A program made the translations under genes and the position numbers. Under the pieces are notes generated by a model, which was not told the DNA's origin, made no database searches, and saw only the letters and a list, made by a program, of their open reading frames with translations. Positions 1 through 8,469 of a stretch of DNA of 42,654 nt are shown one piece after another. Positions within the stretch are counted from its first letter, which is position 1; each line of letters starts with the position of its first letter. Origin of the DNA: Rickettsiales bacterium (GTDB lineage Bacteria > Pseudomonadota > Alphaproteobacteria > Rickettsiales > UBA1997); NCBI GenBank assembly GCA_947442475.1, contig CANEVP010000012.1, positions 1-42,654 of the forward strand. Direction: 5' to 3'.

Positions 1-94
1 GGAAATTGTTGAGGCTCAAAAAACTAAAGAATTTTCTGATCCAAATTTTATTCCATCTGCTGGAGATTTTTTTACTAAAAATTTATCGAGTTAG
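1..94 (+). CDS. 3' end of an unknown gene
   Basis: An open frame enters from the left edge (codons from base 2) and stops at TAG 92-94, giving a 30-residue tail that ends FFTKNLSS. The tail contains no motif I recognise, so no function is offered. It converges on folC, whose stop lies 27 bases further on. The rest of the gene is outside the window. Confidence 0.5.
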   Translation, partial: EIVEAQKTKEFSDPNFIPSAGDFFTKNLSS

Positions 95-121
95 GAGTTG
101 TTAGTTTGGGAAGTGGGTTTT

Positions 122-1438
122 TCAGCACCAACTAATTAACATTTTGGAAAATTTTTTAACGTCGCGCGCTAAATGTAGCGAGCCGCAAATCACGATTCTG
201 CACGATTGGGAGTTGCTAGATTTTTCGGCGTAAGAAATTGCTTCAAATAAATCTTCTGCAGCAAAAATTTTCATTCCTAGTGATTCGCCAATTTTAGAAA
301 TGGTTTCAGCGCTTTCAGGATAAGGCTCGCCATCAACTCGAATCGCAATTACCTCAGCAATATTTTTAAATTTTTCCAAGAATTCTTTTTTGCATTTGCC
401 ACGACTAAAGCCCGCAATTACGAAAGTTTTTTTATCTTTTTTAGCAGCAATAAATTCTGCCAAAGCAAAAGCGCCGGCTTCGTTGTGTGCGCCATCGATG
501 AGAATTTCGCTGTCAGGATTTTTCAGAATTTTATTTAGATTATTTTTAACTTTTTCCAAGCGACTCGGCCAGAAAACCGTTGGAATTGCTCGTTTTATGG
601 CGCTTTCGCTAATTTCAAATTTGTCGCCAATTGCCAAAATTGCCGCAATTGCCGTGGCAAAATTTATATATTGATGGTCACCCAGAAGCCCTGGTTTTGG
701 CAGGTTTTGCAGAATTTTATTTTCAAATTTTAAATCGAATTCACCGCTTTCTTCGTCACGCAAAATGGCAAAATCTTCGTCGTAAAAGTAGATTTCAACA
801 TTTTGGTCTCGCGCCAAAATCTCAATTATTTCACGCGCTTTTTTCGGTTGTGCCGCAACAATTAATGGCGTTTGGGGCCTCATAATCATTGCTTTCTCAA
901 GAGCAATGCGCTCAAGAGAATTTCCTAAATATTCGGTGTGATCGAAGGAAATTGGCATGATTAAAGTCGCCAGTTTTTTCTCGATAATATTAGTAGCATC
1001 AATTCTGCCACCCATGCCGCATTCAATGATTGCAACATCTGCTGGAGTTTTAGCAAAAGCTAAAAAGGCGCCGATGGTGAAAGCCTCCATGAAAGTTAAA
1101 TCAGTTTGGCCAGCCGCCAGCCTCACTTCTTCCATCACTTCAAATAAAAAATTATCAGAAATTTTTGCGCCCGCCAAAACAACTCGTTCGTTACAATCAT
1201 GCAAGTGAGGTGAAGTGTAAACATGGGCGCTGTATCCCGCACAAGAAAAAATCTGCGCCATTAATGCAGTTGCTGAACCTTTGCCGTTAGTGCCAGTAAC
1301 GTGAATTACTGGCGGCAGATTTTGGTGCGGATTTCCTAATTTTTCTAGAACATACGACATTCTTTCGAAGACAGTTTCGTAATCAATTTGTCGCTTGCCA
1401 AGAGTGCTGGGAATCGGCCAATGCGGGAGATAAACCAT
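122..1438 (-). CDS. folC: Bifunctional folylpolyglutamate synthase/dihydrofolate synthase
   Basis: 438 residues, a normal length for FolC. The family makes dihydrofolate from dihydropteroate and glutamate and then adds further glutamates to folates, using ATP in the cytoplasm. Visible marks are the Mur-ligase-type P-loop GTNGKGS at residues 49-55, preceded by the usual PPVIHV strand, the TSPHL segment soon after, and a Mur-ligase-like C-terminal domain with the conserved LIDGAHNEAGA stretch. The ATG at 1438 fits the family N-terminus. It is transcribed away from the porin gene, with 72 bases between the two starts. FolK lies elsewhere in the window (15.3-15.8 kb), so folate synthesis seems to be retained. 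Identification is secure. Confidence 0.95.
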   Translation of the reverse strand: MVYLPHWPIPSTLGKRQIDYETVFERMSYVLEKLGNPHQNLPPVIHVTGTNGKGSATALMAQIFSCAGYSAHVYTSPHLHDCNERVVLAGAKISDNFLFEVMEEVRLAAGQTDLTFMEAFTIGAFLAFAKTPADVAIIECGMGGRIDATNIIEKKLATLIMPISFDHTEYLGNSLERIALEKAMIMRPQTPLIVAAQPKKAREIIEILARDQNVEIYFYDEDFAILRDEESGEFDLKFENKILQNLPKPGLLGDHQYINFATAIAAILAIGDKFEISESAIKRAIPTVFWPSRLEKVKNNLNKILKNPDSEILIDGAHNEAGAFALAEFIAAKKDKKTFVIAGFSRGKCKKEFLEKFKNIAEVIAIRVDGEPYPESAETISKIGESLGMKIFAAEDLFEAISYAEKSSNSQSCRIVICGSLHLARDVKKFSKMLISWC

Positions 1439-1443
1439 TTTTG

Positions 1444-1501
1444 AATTAAGAATTAGGAATTAGAAAATAATTTGTCGGTTTCTACTTCTTAATTTCTAAT
1501 T
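1444..1501. repeat. Inverted-repeat region in the folC/porin divergent gap
   Basis: The 9-mer AATTAAGAA at 1444-1452 is the exact reverse complement of 1486-1494, and AATTAGAAA at 1458-1466 pairs exactly with 1493-1501. The 10-mer ATTAGGAATT at 1452-1461 recurs in two other divergent gaps (13108-13117 and 39235-39244). It could be a regulatory site, a small dispersed repeat or AT-rich coincidence. Confidence 0.4.
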
Positions 1502-1510
1502 TCAAAACTT

Positions 1511-2716
1511 TTGCATTTCTTTATTTTGGCCTTGATTTTGTTGATTTCGCAGCAAGTTGCTCACGCTCAAACAATTCCTGATAAAAAATTTATCAAAGCA
1601 AATTCAGTGGTTTTTGCAGCTGACGGATTTGCTAATTTTTCTGGTGCCTTTCGTAACCAAAATGCTGAAAATCGCGCCGCTTTAGGCAACGATTCGCAAC
1701 TGTTTTTAAAAGCCGGCGTCATGACGCAAAGCAAGGTGAAATATGGCGCGGTGGTGAAAACTGAGTTAAATATAAATACCGATGGTCGCAGAGAAAATCC
1801 TAATTTTGATCAGGTTTTTTTCTTTAGTGAAAGTGCGGTAGGTAGAGTGGAAATTGGTAATTCTCAAAGCGCGAATCAAAAAATGAAGACGGGTCCGGCA
1901 AGTTTTGCGCGTGGCGCTGGCGGCATTAATGGAAAATATTTAGAGAATGTTAATTTGGCATCTGGTGCTTTCATTTTACTGGCGCAATCGCCAATTGGCC
2001 ACGGCGGATATGCGGTAGGAAATGCTAATTTTTCACAAAAAAATAATTTTCGCGCACTCAAGGATAACAGTTTTGACGGCGTTGAAGATGCGACAAAAAT
2101 TAGTTACTACACGCCAAGAATTGAAGGTTTTCAAATTGGCACAAGTTACACGCCAAATAGCCAAAATAGCGGCTTCACTGCGACAAAATATTATCGCAAT
2201 GCAGTTGTGCCTGTTGCTGATATTTTAAGTTTTGGCGCTAATTACGCGCAAGATTTTGATAATCTCAGCGTTGAAATTTCAGCAACTGCGGAAGAAGGGC
2301 GCGTCAGAAAAACTGTTGAGGCTAGACAAAATTTATCTGCTTACGACATGGCGGCAAAGCTTGATTACTTTGGTTTCAGCTTAGGTGCGTCTTACGGCTC
2401 GTGGGGAAATTCTTTGTACGGTGCGCGCGATATTGCGGCAAAATCAGATTATTACACTCTCGGTTTAGCTTACGCTTTTGGCCCAATTGCGGCGAGCATT
2501 ACCAGTCTCAAAAGCCAATTTCAAAAAAATGATTACGCTGCAATTTCGCTCGGTCTTGACTATAAGCTTGCCAAAGATTTGATGCCTTATTTTGAATTAA
2601 CCAAATTCAATTTTAAATCACATCAAGCACAAGTCTCTGGCGCTTCAAGCCAAGGATCTCTAGTTCAAAACAACCATGGTTATGTTTTTTTAACCGGAAT
2701 TTTAATTTCATTTTAA
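1511..2716 (+). CDS. Gram-negative porin, outer-membrane beta barrel
   Basis: 401 residues, starting at TTG 1511; an in-frame stop (TAA 1490-1492) lies upstream and no nearer ATG exists. The first 20 residues form a clear signal peptide, with a hydrophobic core ILALILLISQQ and a likely cut after AHA. The mature part alternates Gly/aromatic strands and ends in VFLTGILISF, the C-terminal aromatic signature that targets barrels to the BAM complex. Overall pattern (GVEDATKISYYTPRIEGFQIGTS and similar) resembles general diffusion porins of the porin_4 type in alphaproteobacteria, which pass small hydrophilic solutes. The virB11 ATG follows the stop codon with no gap, suggesting co-transcription. 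Confidence 0.85.
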   Translation: MHFFILALILLISQQVAHAQTIPDKKFIKANSVVFAADGFANFSGAFRNQNAENRAALGNDSQLFLKAGVMTQSKVKYGAVVKTELNINTDGRRENPNFDQVFFFSESAVGRVEIGNSQSANQKMKTGPASFARGAGGINGKYLENVNLASGAFILLAQSPIGHGGYAVGNANFSQKNNFRALKDNSFDGVEDATKISYYTPRIEGFQIGTSYTPNSQNSGFTATKYYRNAVVPVADILSFGANYAQDFDNLSVEISATAEEGRVRKTVEARQNLSAYDMAAKLDYFGFSLGASYGSWGNSLYGARDIAAKSDYYTLGLAYAFGPIAASITSLKSQFQKNDYAAISLGLDYKLAKDLMPYFELTKFNFKSHQAQVSGASSQGSLVQNNHGYVFLTGILISF

Positions 2717-3724
2717 ATGAGTGTAGCAGCGTTAGATTCCTATCTTTTGCCGTTGAAGCAAATTCTTGACCGTGACGGCGTGAATGAAGTTTCAATCAAC
2801 CGACCTCACGAAGTCTGGATCGAATTCAAGGGCGACATGATTCGCGAAGAATTGCCAACCTTCGACATGGAGCATTTAAAATCTCTGGGACGTCTTGTAG
2901 CGCAAGCAACTGAGCAAAGATTAAGTGAAGAAGAGCCGCTGCTTTCAGCAACGCTTCCAAGCGGTTATCGTATTCAAATTGTTTTTCCGCCAGCCTGCGA
3001 GCAAGGCTCGGTTGTTATCTCAATTCGTAAGCCCTCAAGCCTGAAATGGACTTTGGAAGATTACGATAAAATGGGCATGTTTGACTCAACTTCGGTTGGT
3101 GAAGTTGAAGATAAAAATGACCTTATTTTGGCTAAACTTCTTAAGCTAAATCGCATTAAAGATTTCTTGCATCGCGCCGTTATTTACAAAAAAAACATCA
3201 TTATTTCAGGCGGTACATCAACTGGTAAAACCACATTTACCAACGCTGTAATCCGCTCCATTCCTCATGAGGAAAGGCTTATCACTGTGGAAGACGCGCG
3301 AGAAGTTGACTTATCTTCGCATCCCAACCGTGTGCATTTAATTGCTTCAAAAGGTGGTCAAGGTCGTTCCAAAGTTACTACTCAAGATTTGATTGAAGCC
3401 TGTCTGCGTTTGCGTCCTGAGCGAATTATCGTAGGGGAGTTGCGTGGTTCAGAGGCTTTCAGTTTCTTGCGGGCAATTAATACTGGTCACCCTGGATCGA
3501 TTTCAACTCTGCACGCCGACACTCCAAAAATGGCGATTGAGCAATTGAAAATGATGGTAATGCAAGCGGGTCTAGGTATGACGCCAAGCGAGATCGTTTC
3601 TTACATTAAAAACGTAGTTGATATTGTGGTGCAGTTAAAACGTGGCGGCAAGGGAAGGCGTTATATTTCAGAAGTTTATTTTAGAGCAATTCACGACAAG
3701 CCGGCCGGGGAAAAAGCTGCTTAA
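2717..3724 (+). CDS. virB11: VirB11-type type IV secretion ATPase
   Basis: 335 residues, the usual size for VirB11. The family forms a hexameric ATPase at the inner membrane that powers pilus assembly and substrate transfer in type IV secretion. Visible motifs are Walker A GGTSTGKT (165-172), an Asp-box-like VEDAREVDL (about 191-199), Walker B RIIVGELRG (236-244) and the His box TGHPGSISTLHA (256-267), after an N-terminal domain carrying INRPHEVWIE. The ATG follows directly on the porin stop (TAAATG). No other vir gene (virB8-10, virD4) is in the window. In Rickettsiales the T4SS genes are scattered in several islands, so an isolated copy is plausible. The closest alternative, a pilus-type GspE/CpaF ATPase, fits the His and Asp boxes less well. 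Confidence 0.9.
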   Translation: MSVAALDSYLLPLKQILDRDGVNEVSINRPHEVWIEFKGDMIREELPTFDMEHLKSLGRLVAQATEQRLSEEEPLLSATLPSGYRIQIVFPPACEQGSVVISIRKPSSLKWTLEDYDKMGMFDSTSVGEVEDKNDLILAKLLKLNRIKDFLHRAVIYKKNIIISGGTSTGKTTFTNAVIRSIPHEERLITVEDAREVDLSSHPNRVHLIASKGGQGRSKVTTQDLIEACLRLRPERIIVGELRGSEAFSFLRAINTGHPGSISTLHADTPKMAIEQLKMMVMQAGLGMTPSEIVSYIKNVVDIVVQLKRGGKGRRYISEVYFRAIHDKPAGEKAA

Positions 3725-3748
3725 AATCACAATTAAAAATTACTAAGA

Positions 3749-4771
3749 ATGTCTCGAAATCGTTTTTTTAATAAGAAGTTTGAATTTTTAACATTAGCGC
3801 AAGTACTTGAAATTACTGGTGCTAGCTTGCTTTTGGAAAGTGACTTAGCACAAAAAATTTCTGATGTTGCAACTCTCGAAAAAGCAAATGAAAGCCAAAT
3901 TTCTTTCTTAAATGGCGGGCAATATTTAGAAAAATTTAGCGCCTCAAAAGCTGGTTTCTGTTTGATTGAAGAAAAATACGCCAGCCGCGTGCCGCAAGGA
4001 ATTGTGGCCTTAATTCACAAAAATCCGTACTTTGCTTATTCCAAAATCGCCGCTGCTTTTTACGAAGAAAAATTGCCCGAATTTGTTGAAGGAAAATTAA
4101 TTCACCCAAGTGCAAAAATTGGCGCCGCAACTCGCATCGCACCAAATGCTTACATTGGTAAAAATGTTGAAATTGGTAAAAATTGTGTGATTGGAACAAG
4201 TGCTTCAATCATGGATGGCTGTATCATTGGTGATAACACGATTATTAACGCGTCAGCGGTCATTTCTTTTTCGGTTATTGGAGCAAATTGCATTATTTAC
4301 AATGGTGCAAAAATTGGCCAAGACGGCTTTGGTTTTGCTCACGACGCAGGAGTAAACCACAAAATTATTCAGCTTGGTTTTGTTGAAATTGGCAACTCAG
4401 TTGAGATTGGTGCCAACTCCTGCGTTGATCGCGGCGCGATTGAAAATACCTCAATTGGCGATGGAACAAAAATCGATAATTTGGTGCAAATTGGTCACAA
4501 TGTAATTATTGGTAAAGGCACAGTAATTGCTGGATGCACGGCAGTTGCGGGAAGTACTAGAATTGGCAATTTTGTGCAGATTGGTGGTGGGTCAAATATT
4601 TCTGGCCACATTGTTTTAAATGATGGTGCCAAAGTTGCCGGCATGAGTGGCGTGATTCGAGAAGTAGAGACGATGCAGGCAGTTGCGGGAATTCCGGCTT
4701 TGCCGATTAAAAAGTGGCATAAAATTAATGCGACTTTGATTCGAATGGTTGATGGCAAGAAGGTCGATTAG
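3749..4771 (+). CDS. lpxD: UDP-3-O-acylglucosamine N-acyltransferase
   Basis: 340 residues, normal for LpxD, which adds the second hydroxyacyl chain (from acyl-ACP) to UDP-3-O-acyl-glucosamine in lipid A synthesis. An N-terminal uridine-binding domain (about 1-105) is followed by a left-handed beta helix of hexapeptide repeats (IGAATRIAPNAYIGKNVEIG onward). The probable catalytic histidine is H250 in VQIGHNVIIG. A C-terminal helical tail (PALPIKKWHKINATLIRM) completes the family pattern. It starts 24 bases after virB11. It is not beside lpxA, fabZ or bamA, its usual neighbours in other proteobacteria. Its stop overlaps that of fmt on the other strand by 4 bases. Confidence 0.93.
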   Translation: MSRNRFFNKKFEFLTLAQVLEITGASLLLESDLAQKISDVATLEKANESQISFLNGGQYLEKFSASKAGFCLIEEKYASRVPQGIVALIHKNPYFAYSKIAAAFYEEKLPEFVEGKLIHPSAKIGAATRIAPNAYIGKNVEIGKNCVIGTSASIMDGCIIGDNTIINASAVISFSVIGANCIIYNGAKIGQDGFGFAHDAGVNHKIIQLGFVEIGNSVEIGANSCVDRGAIENTSIGDGTKIDNLVQIGHNVIIGKGTVIAGCTAVAGSTRIGNFVQIGGGSNISGHIVLNDGAKVAGMSGVIREVETMQAVAGIPALPIKKWHKINATLIRMVDGKKVD

Positions 4772-5673
4772 CTCTTAAACCCAAGCAGAAACTCACTCAA
4801 AGCCATCGGCTTTTTCCCTGGGCGTTGCAAAATCAAAGGTCGAATCACGCCTTTGCCGCATTGAATTGACAGCTTCTCATCTAAAATTTTTCCCGCTTCA
4901 TTTTCACTAGAATTTTCATCTAAAATCTCTGCCACAAAAATTTTTATCTTTTCTTCGGCATGCATAAAAAAAGCTTCCAACGAGCCGTTTAATCCGCGGA
5001 TTTTTCTTTCAATTTCTGCGGCTGATTTTGTCCAATCAATTTCACATTCAGCTTTCTCAATTTTTTTAGCGTAAGTCGTTAAAGCATCGTCTTGCTTGGT
5101 TAAAACCACTTTGCCGTCGCGTAAATCTTTCAGAGTTTTTACTAAAATATCCGCACCCATTTGCGATAATTTTTCGGCTAAATTTTTGTAAGTTTCACTT
5201 CTATCCAAAGAAAATTTGCTTTGAAAAACCATATCTCCGCTATCCAAACCCTTGTCCATTTTAATAATGGTAATTCCAGTTTCAGTGTCTCCTTCCATCA
5301 AAGGGCGTTGAATTGGAGCGGCTCCGCGCCATCTTGGCAAAAGGGAAGGGTGAATATTTAAGCATCCCAGTTTTGGTGCATCGAGAATTTCTTGCGGCAA
5401 AATCAAGCCGTAAGCTACAACCACGGCGGCGTCAGCATTGAGGTCGGCAAATTCTTTTTGCGCATCAACACTACGCAGAGTTTTTGGCGTCATCACTTTC
5501 AAGCCGTGCTGTAAAGCTAATTGGTAAATTGGTGAATTAGTTAATTTATGTCCGCGACCGGCAATTTGAGGCTCGCGCGTGTAAACTGCGACAATTTCAA
5601 AATCAGGATCAGCGATTAGTTTTTCCAAAGATGGGCAAGAAAATTGCGGCGTGCCCATGAAGATGATTTTCAT
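4768..5673 (-). CDS. fmt: Methionyl-tRNA formyltransferase
   Basis: 301 residues. The enzyme formylates initiator Met-tRNA using 10-formyl-tetrahydrofolate, and so depends on the folate pathway that folC and folK serve. The N-terminal MKIIFMGTPQFS is diagnostic. The catalytic triad is intact: N106 and H108 in GCLNIHPSLLPRWRGAAPIQ, and D144 in MDKGLDSGDM. A C-terminal OB-like domain follows (ALTTYAKKIEKAECEIDW onward). The peptide deformylase gene def, a very common partner, is not adjacent. The gene runs divergently from lspA and overlaps the lpxD stop tail to tail (TTAG at 4768-4771 serves both stop codons). Confidence 0.95.
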   Translation of the reverse strand: MKIIFMGTPQFSCPSLEKLIADPDFEIVAVYTREPQIAGRGHKLTNSPIYQLALQHGLKVMTPKTLRSVDAQKEFADLNADAAVVVAYGLILPQEILDAPKLGCLNIHPSLLPRWRGAAPIQRPLMEGDTETGITIIKMDKGLDSGDMVFQSKFSLDRSETYKNLAEKLSQMGADILVKTLKDLRDGKVVLTKQDDALTTYAKKIEKAECEIDWTKSAAEIERKIRGLNGSLEAFFMHAEEKIKIFVAEILDENSSENEAGKILDEKLSIQCGKGVIRPLILQRPGKKPMALSEFLLGFKS

Positions 5674-5759
5674 GAAAATAAATTTAAAAATTCAGAATTA
5701 AGAAAAGGCAATTTAGAAACAGGCTCTCAAAAATTCCCAACATTAAAATCAAACTTGAA

Positions 5760-6254
5760 GTGAAAGCTAAAAAAATATTTTTGCTTGGAGTCGCAATCGC
5801 CCTTGTGGTGGCTTTTTGTGATTTGCTCAGCAAGAGATTCATCTTTACCATCTTAGAAAACATTGCCTTATCAGAGCAAACCAACAATCCAGAAATTGTA
5901 GTTTTTAATTTTTTCAGCCTTGTCTACGTGTGGAATCGCGGCGTGAGTTTTGGCATGTTTAATCAAATAGAAAACAGTCACATTATTTTGTCGATTGTGC
6001 AGGGCTCGGTTTTGTTGATCTTGCTGGGCTGGCTTTACACTTGTAAGAAGCCGCATTTTTCTTACGCTTTGGGCTTTATAATTGGAGGCGCTTTGGGAAA
6101 TTTATCTGATCGAATCAAAAATGGCGCCGTGGCAGATTTTTTAGATTTTCATATTGCATCATATCATTGGCCAGCCTTTAATTTGGCGGATTCTTTCGTG
6201 TTTATCGGAGTGATGATTTTAATCTTTGACGATCTGATTTTTAGCAAAAAATGA
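5760..6254 (+). CDS. lspA: Lipoprotein signal peptidase (signal peptidase II)
   Basis: 164 residues with four predicted membrane helices (about 5-25, 70-92, 101-117, 138-158). LspA is the inner-membrane aspartyl protease that removes the signal peptide of prolipoproteins after diacylglyceryl transfer. The family motifs are present: WNRGVSFGMF (59-68), GNLSDR (113-118), and the catalytic dyad D126 in GAVADFLDF and D144 in FNLADSF. The start is GTG 5760, which gives the usual short N-terminal charged stretch before helix 1. The stop overlaps the next gene by 4 bases (ATGA), so the two are probably translationally coupled, and that next product is itself a predicted lipoprotein substrate. Confidence 0.93.
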   Translation: MKAKKIFLLGVAIALVVAFCDLLSKRFIFTILENIALSEQTNNPEIVVFNFFSLVYVWNRGVSFGMFNQIENSHIILSIVQGSVLLILLGWLYTCKKPHFSYALGFIIGGALGNLSDRIKNGAVADFLDFHIASYHWPAFNLADSFVFIGVMILIFDDLIFSKK

Positions 6255-6454
6255 AAAAGTTTTTTTATCTAACTTTGGCTTTTTTAGCGCTTTCTTGTTC
6301 TTCGAATCAGAAAGATGATCCGCTAATTATGCCACCAAATTACGCTGAAATGCCAGATTTAACCAAACCCGAAACCCTGCAAAATCCTACAGCCGAGCAA
6401 AAAGAAGAAAATATTGCCAAGCTGAAAGAGCTGCTTTTGAAAAGCGACGAATAA
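6251..6454 (+). CDS. Small lipoprotein, BamF/DUF3035-like
   Basis: 67 residues. The N-terminus MKKFFYLTLAFLALSCSS is a lipoprotein signal with lipobox LALSC, placing the lipid on C16. The short mature part has a proline-rich segment DDPLIMPPNYAEMPDLTKPE and a charged C-terminal helix. In many alphaproteobacteria a DUF3035 lipoprotein, called BamF and found in the Caulobacter outer-membrane assembly complex, sits directly downstream of lspA, and its hallmark is a PP-x-Y/F-x-x-x-P segment like this one. Position and motif together suggest a minimal BamF. The protein is shorter than typical members, so the call is an inference. Confidence 0.55.
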   Translation: MKKFFYLTLAFLALSCSSNQKDDPLIMPPNYAEMPDLTKPETLQNPTAEQKEENIAKLKELLLKSDE

Positions 6455-6484
6455 TTTTTTTTCAACCAATAATTTTTAACAAAA

Positions 6485-6862
6485 ATGCTAAAACAAATTT
6501 TTATCAGCGATGCTTTCGCTCAAGTTTCTGAAGTTGCCGCAGCCCCAGCTGTGCCGGAAAATTCTTTTACCAGTTTCATTCCTTTAGTTTTAATTTTTGC
6601 GATTTTTTATTTTTTGATTGTGCGTCCACAAAGCAAAAAAATGAAAGAGCATCAAGCGCTGATTAATAATTTAAAAATCGGCAATAAAGTGATTACCAGC
6701 GGTGGGATTGTTGGCGTGGTTAAGGATTTGTTTCCTGAAGATAATCAAGTTGAAGTCGAAATTGCTGAAGGTGTGAGAGTTAAAATTCTTAAAAATTACG
6801 TGAGTGATTTGGTGAATTCGGAAGCCAAGGCAGTAAAAAAAGATAAAAAAGATAAAAAGTAA
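6485..6862 (+). CDS. yajC: Preprotein translocase accessory subunit YajC
   Basis: 125 residues. YajC is a small inner-membrane protein that associates with SecDF and the SecYEG holotranslocon. There is a single membrane helix (about 29-46, FIPLVLIFAIFYFLIVRPQ) followed by the diagnostic RPQSKKMKEHQALINNLKIGNKVITSGGI segment, of which positions 44-72 form the conserved cytoplasmic domain. The N-terminal extension before the helix (Ala/Pro-rich) is common in alphaproteobacteria. secD follows after 47 bases, the usual order yajC-secD. Confidence 0.95.
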   Translation: MLKQIFISDAFAQVSEVAAAPAVPENSFTSFIPLVLIFAIFYFLIVRPQSKKMKEHQALINNLKIGNKVITSGGIVGVVKDLFPEDNQVEVEIAEGVRVKILKNYVSDLVNSEAKAVKKDKKDKK

Positions 6863-6909
6863 TTAGTTCAAAAAGATCCGTCACAAACATTAATTAATAC
6901 CGATCAAGC

Positions 6910-8469
6910 ATGCTAAACTTCTCCAAAACAAAAATAATCTCAATTACAGCAATTTGCCTTTTGGCTTTGGTTTTTGCGGCTCCATCTTTTGTTGCGCAAA
7001 ATCCGAATTCATCGATTGTGCGAAAATTGGAGAAGTTTTTGCCAGATAATAAAGTTAACCTCGGTCTCGATTTGCGTGGCGGATCTCAACTGATGTTAGA
7101 AGTGGATTTTGATTATTACGTAAAAGAGCAGATCAATAATTTGAAAGATGAGATCAAAAATTCTTTCCGCGACGAAGCTGTGCGCACAATTCCTGTGGCT
7201 AGCGACAATAAAATTGTTTTTTCTCTAAGTGACGAAGCGCAGCAAGAAACTGCCAGAAAAATCATTAAAAAATTAAGCAAAAAAATCGAAATCAGCGAAA
7301 ATTCAGGCTATTTTGAAGTTTATTTTTCTGACCAAGAATTAGCGGATATTAAGCAAAATCTTATCAAGCAATCGATTGAAATCGTGCGTCGCAGGGTTGA
7401 TGAAAGTGGCACCAAAGAGCCGACAATTCAGGCTCAAGGAGAAGATCGTATTTTGTTGCAAGTTCCCGGAGTTGAAAATTCTTCAGAGTTAAAATCGATC
7501 CTTGGCAAAACAGCTAAAATGACCTTTCACTTTGTTGATGATGTAACTTACTCGGCCAATTCAGCTTTTAACGCTGCAGATACCCAGCGCCTTTTTGATT
7601 ATGAGGGCCGTGCTTATTTGATTAAAAAAGAAGTCATCTTGAGTGGCGATTTATTGGTGGACGCAAACGCCACTTATCACGAAGGGCAGCCCGCAGTTGG
7701 CTTTCGTTTCAATGCTTTGGGTTCAAAAAAATTCGCGCAAATTACACAAGGTAATATCGGCAAAATTTTTGCGATTGTGCTTGATGGCAGAGTTATCACC
7801 GCACCTCGAATTAACACAGTAATTAGTCAAGGTTCAGGTGTGATTTCTGGAAGTTTTACCACTAAAGAAGCTAATGAAGTTGCTCTTTTACTTAGGGCTG
7901 GTGCGCTTCCAGCACCTTTGAAGGTTATTGAAGAAAGAACGGTTGGACCATCTTTAGGAAATGACTCAATTAAAAGCGGCGGCTTTGCGGCGCTCGCCGG
8001 ACTTGTCTTTGTTGCCATTTTCATGATAGTTTTTTACGGGTTTTTTGGCTTCATTGCCGATGTCGCGCTCGTCATTAACATCGCAATAATTTTAGCAGTT
8101 TTGTCTTTGCTTGGTGCAACTCTAACTTTGCCCGGAATCGCTGGTATTGTGCTTACAATGGGCATGGCGGTTGACGCTAACGTATTAATTTTTGAAAGAA
8201 TAAAAGAAGAATTGCGTGAGAAAAAACCGGTTTTAGCGGCAGTTGAACAAGGCTTTGGCCAAGCCTTTAGAACCATTACCGACTCTAACATCACGGCGCT
8301 CATCGTAGCATTTTTCCTTTACGCTTTTGGGAATGGTCCAGTTAAAGGATTTGCCGTGACGCTTTCAATTGGTATTACTGCTTCAATGTTTTCAGCGATT
8401 GTTTTGACTAGAATGATGATTGCAATCTGGCTCAAAAAACGCAGACCAAAAAAATTGAATTTGATCTAA
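6910..8469 (+). CDS. secD: Protein translocase subunit SecD
   Basis: 519 residues. SecD uses the proton-motive force to help pull proteins across the inner membrane. Visible features are an N-terminal membrane helix (about 7-29), the motif VNLGLDLRGGSQLMLEVD near residues 49-66, a large periplasmic P1 domain ending near residue 345, and five C-terminal membrane helices with the conserved MGMAVDANVLIFERIKEE near 418-435. secF, which usually follows or is fused, is not here: the next gene is lptD, whose ATG overlaps this stop by one base (TAATG). SecF must be encoded elsewhere, as it is in several Rickettsiales. Confidence 0.95.
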   Translation: MLNFSKTKIISITAICLLALVFAAPSFVAQNPNSSIVRKLEKFLPDNKVNLGLDLRGGSQLMLEVDFDYYVKEQINNLKDEIKNSFRDEAVRTIPVASDNKIVFSLSDEAQQETARKIIKKLSKKIEISENSGYFEVYFSDQELADIKQNLIKQSIEIVRRRVDESGTKEPTIQAQGEDRILLQVPGVENSSELKSILGKTAKMTFHFVDDVTYSANSAFNAADTQRLFDYEGRAYLIKKEVILSGDLLVDANATYHEGQPAVGFRFNALGSKKFAQITQGNIGKIFAIVLDGRVITAPRINTVISQGSGVISGSFTTKEANEVALLLRAGALPAPLKVIEERTVGPSLGNDSIKSGGFAALAGLVFVAIFMIVFYGFFGFIADVALVINIAIILAVLSLLGATLTLPGIAGIVLTMGMAVDANVLIFERIKEELREKKPVLAAVEQGFGQAFRTITDSNITALIVAFFLYAFGNGPVKGFAVTLSIGITASMFSAIVLTRMMIAIWLKKRRPKKLNLI

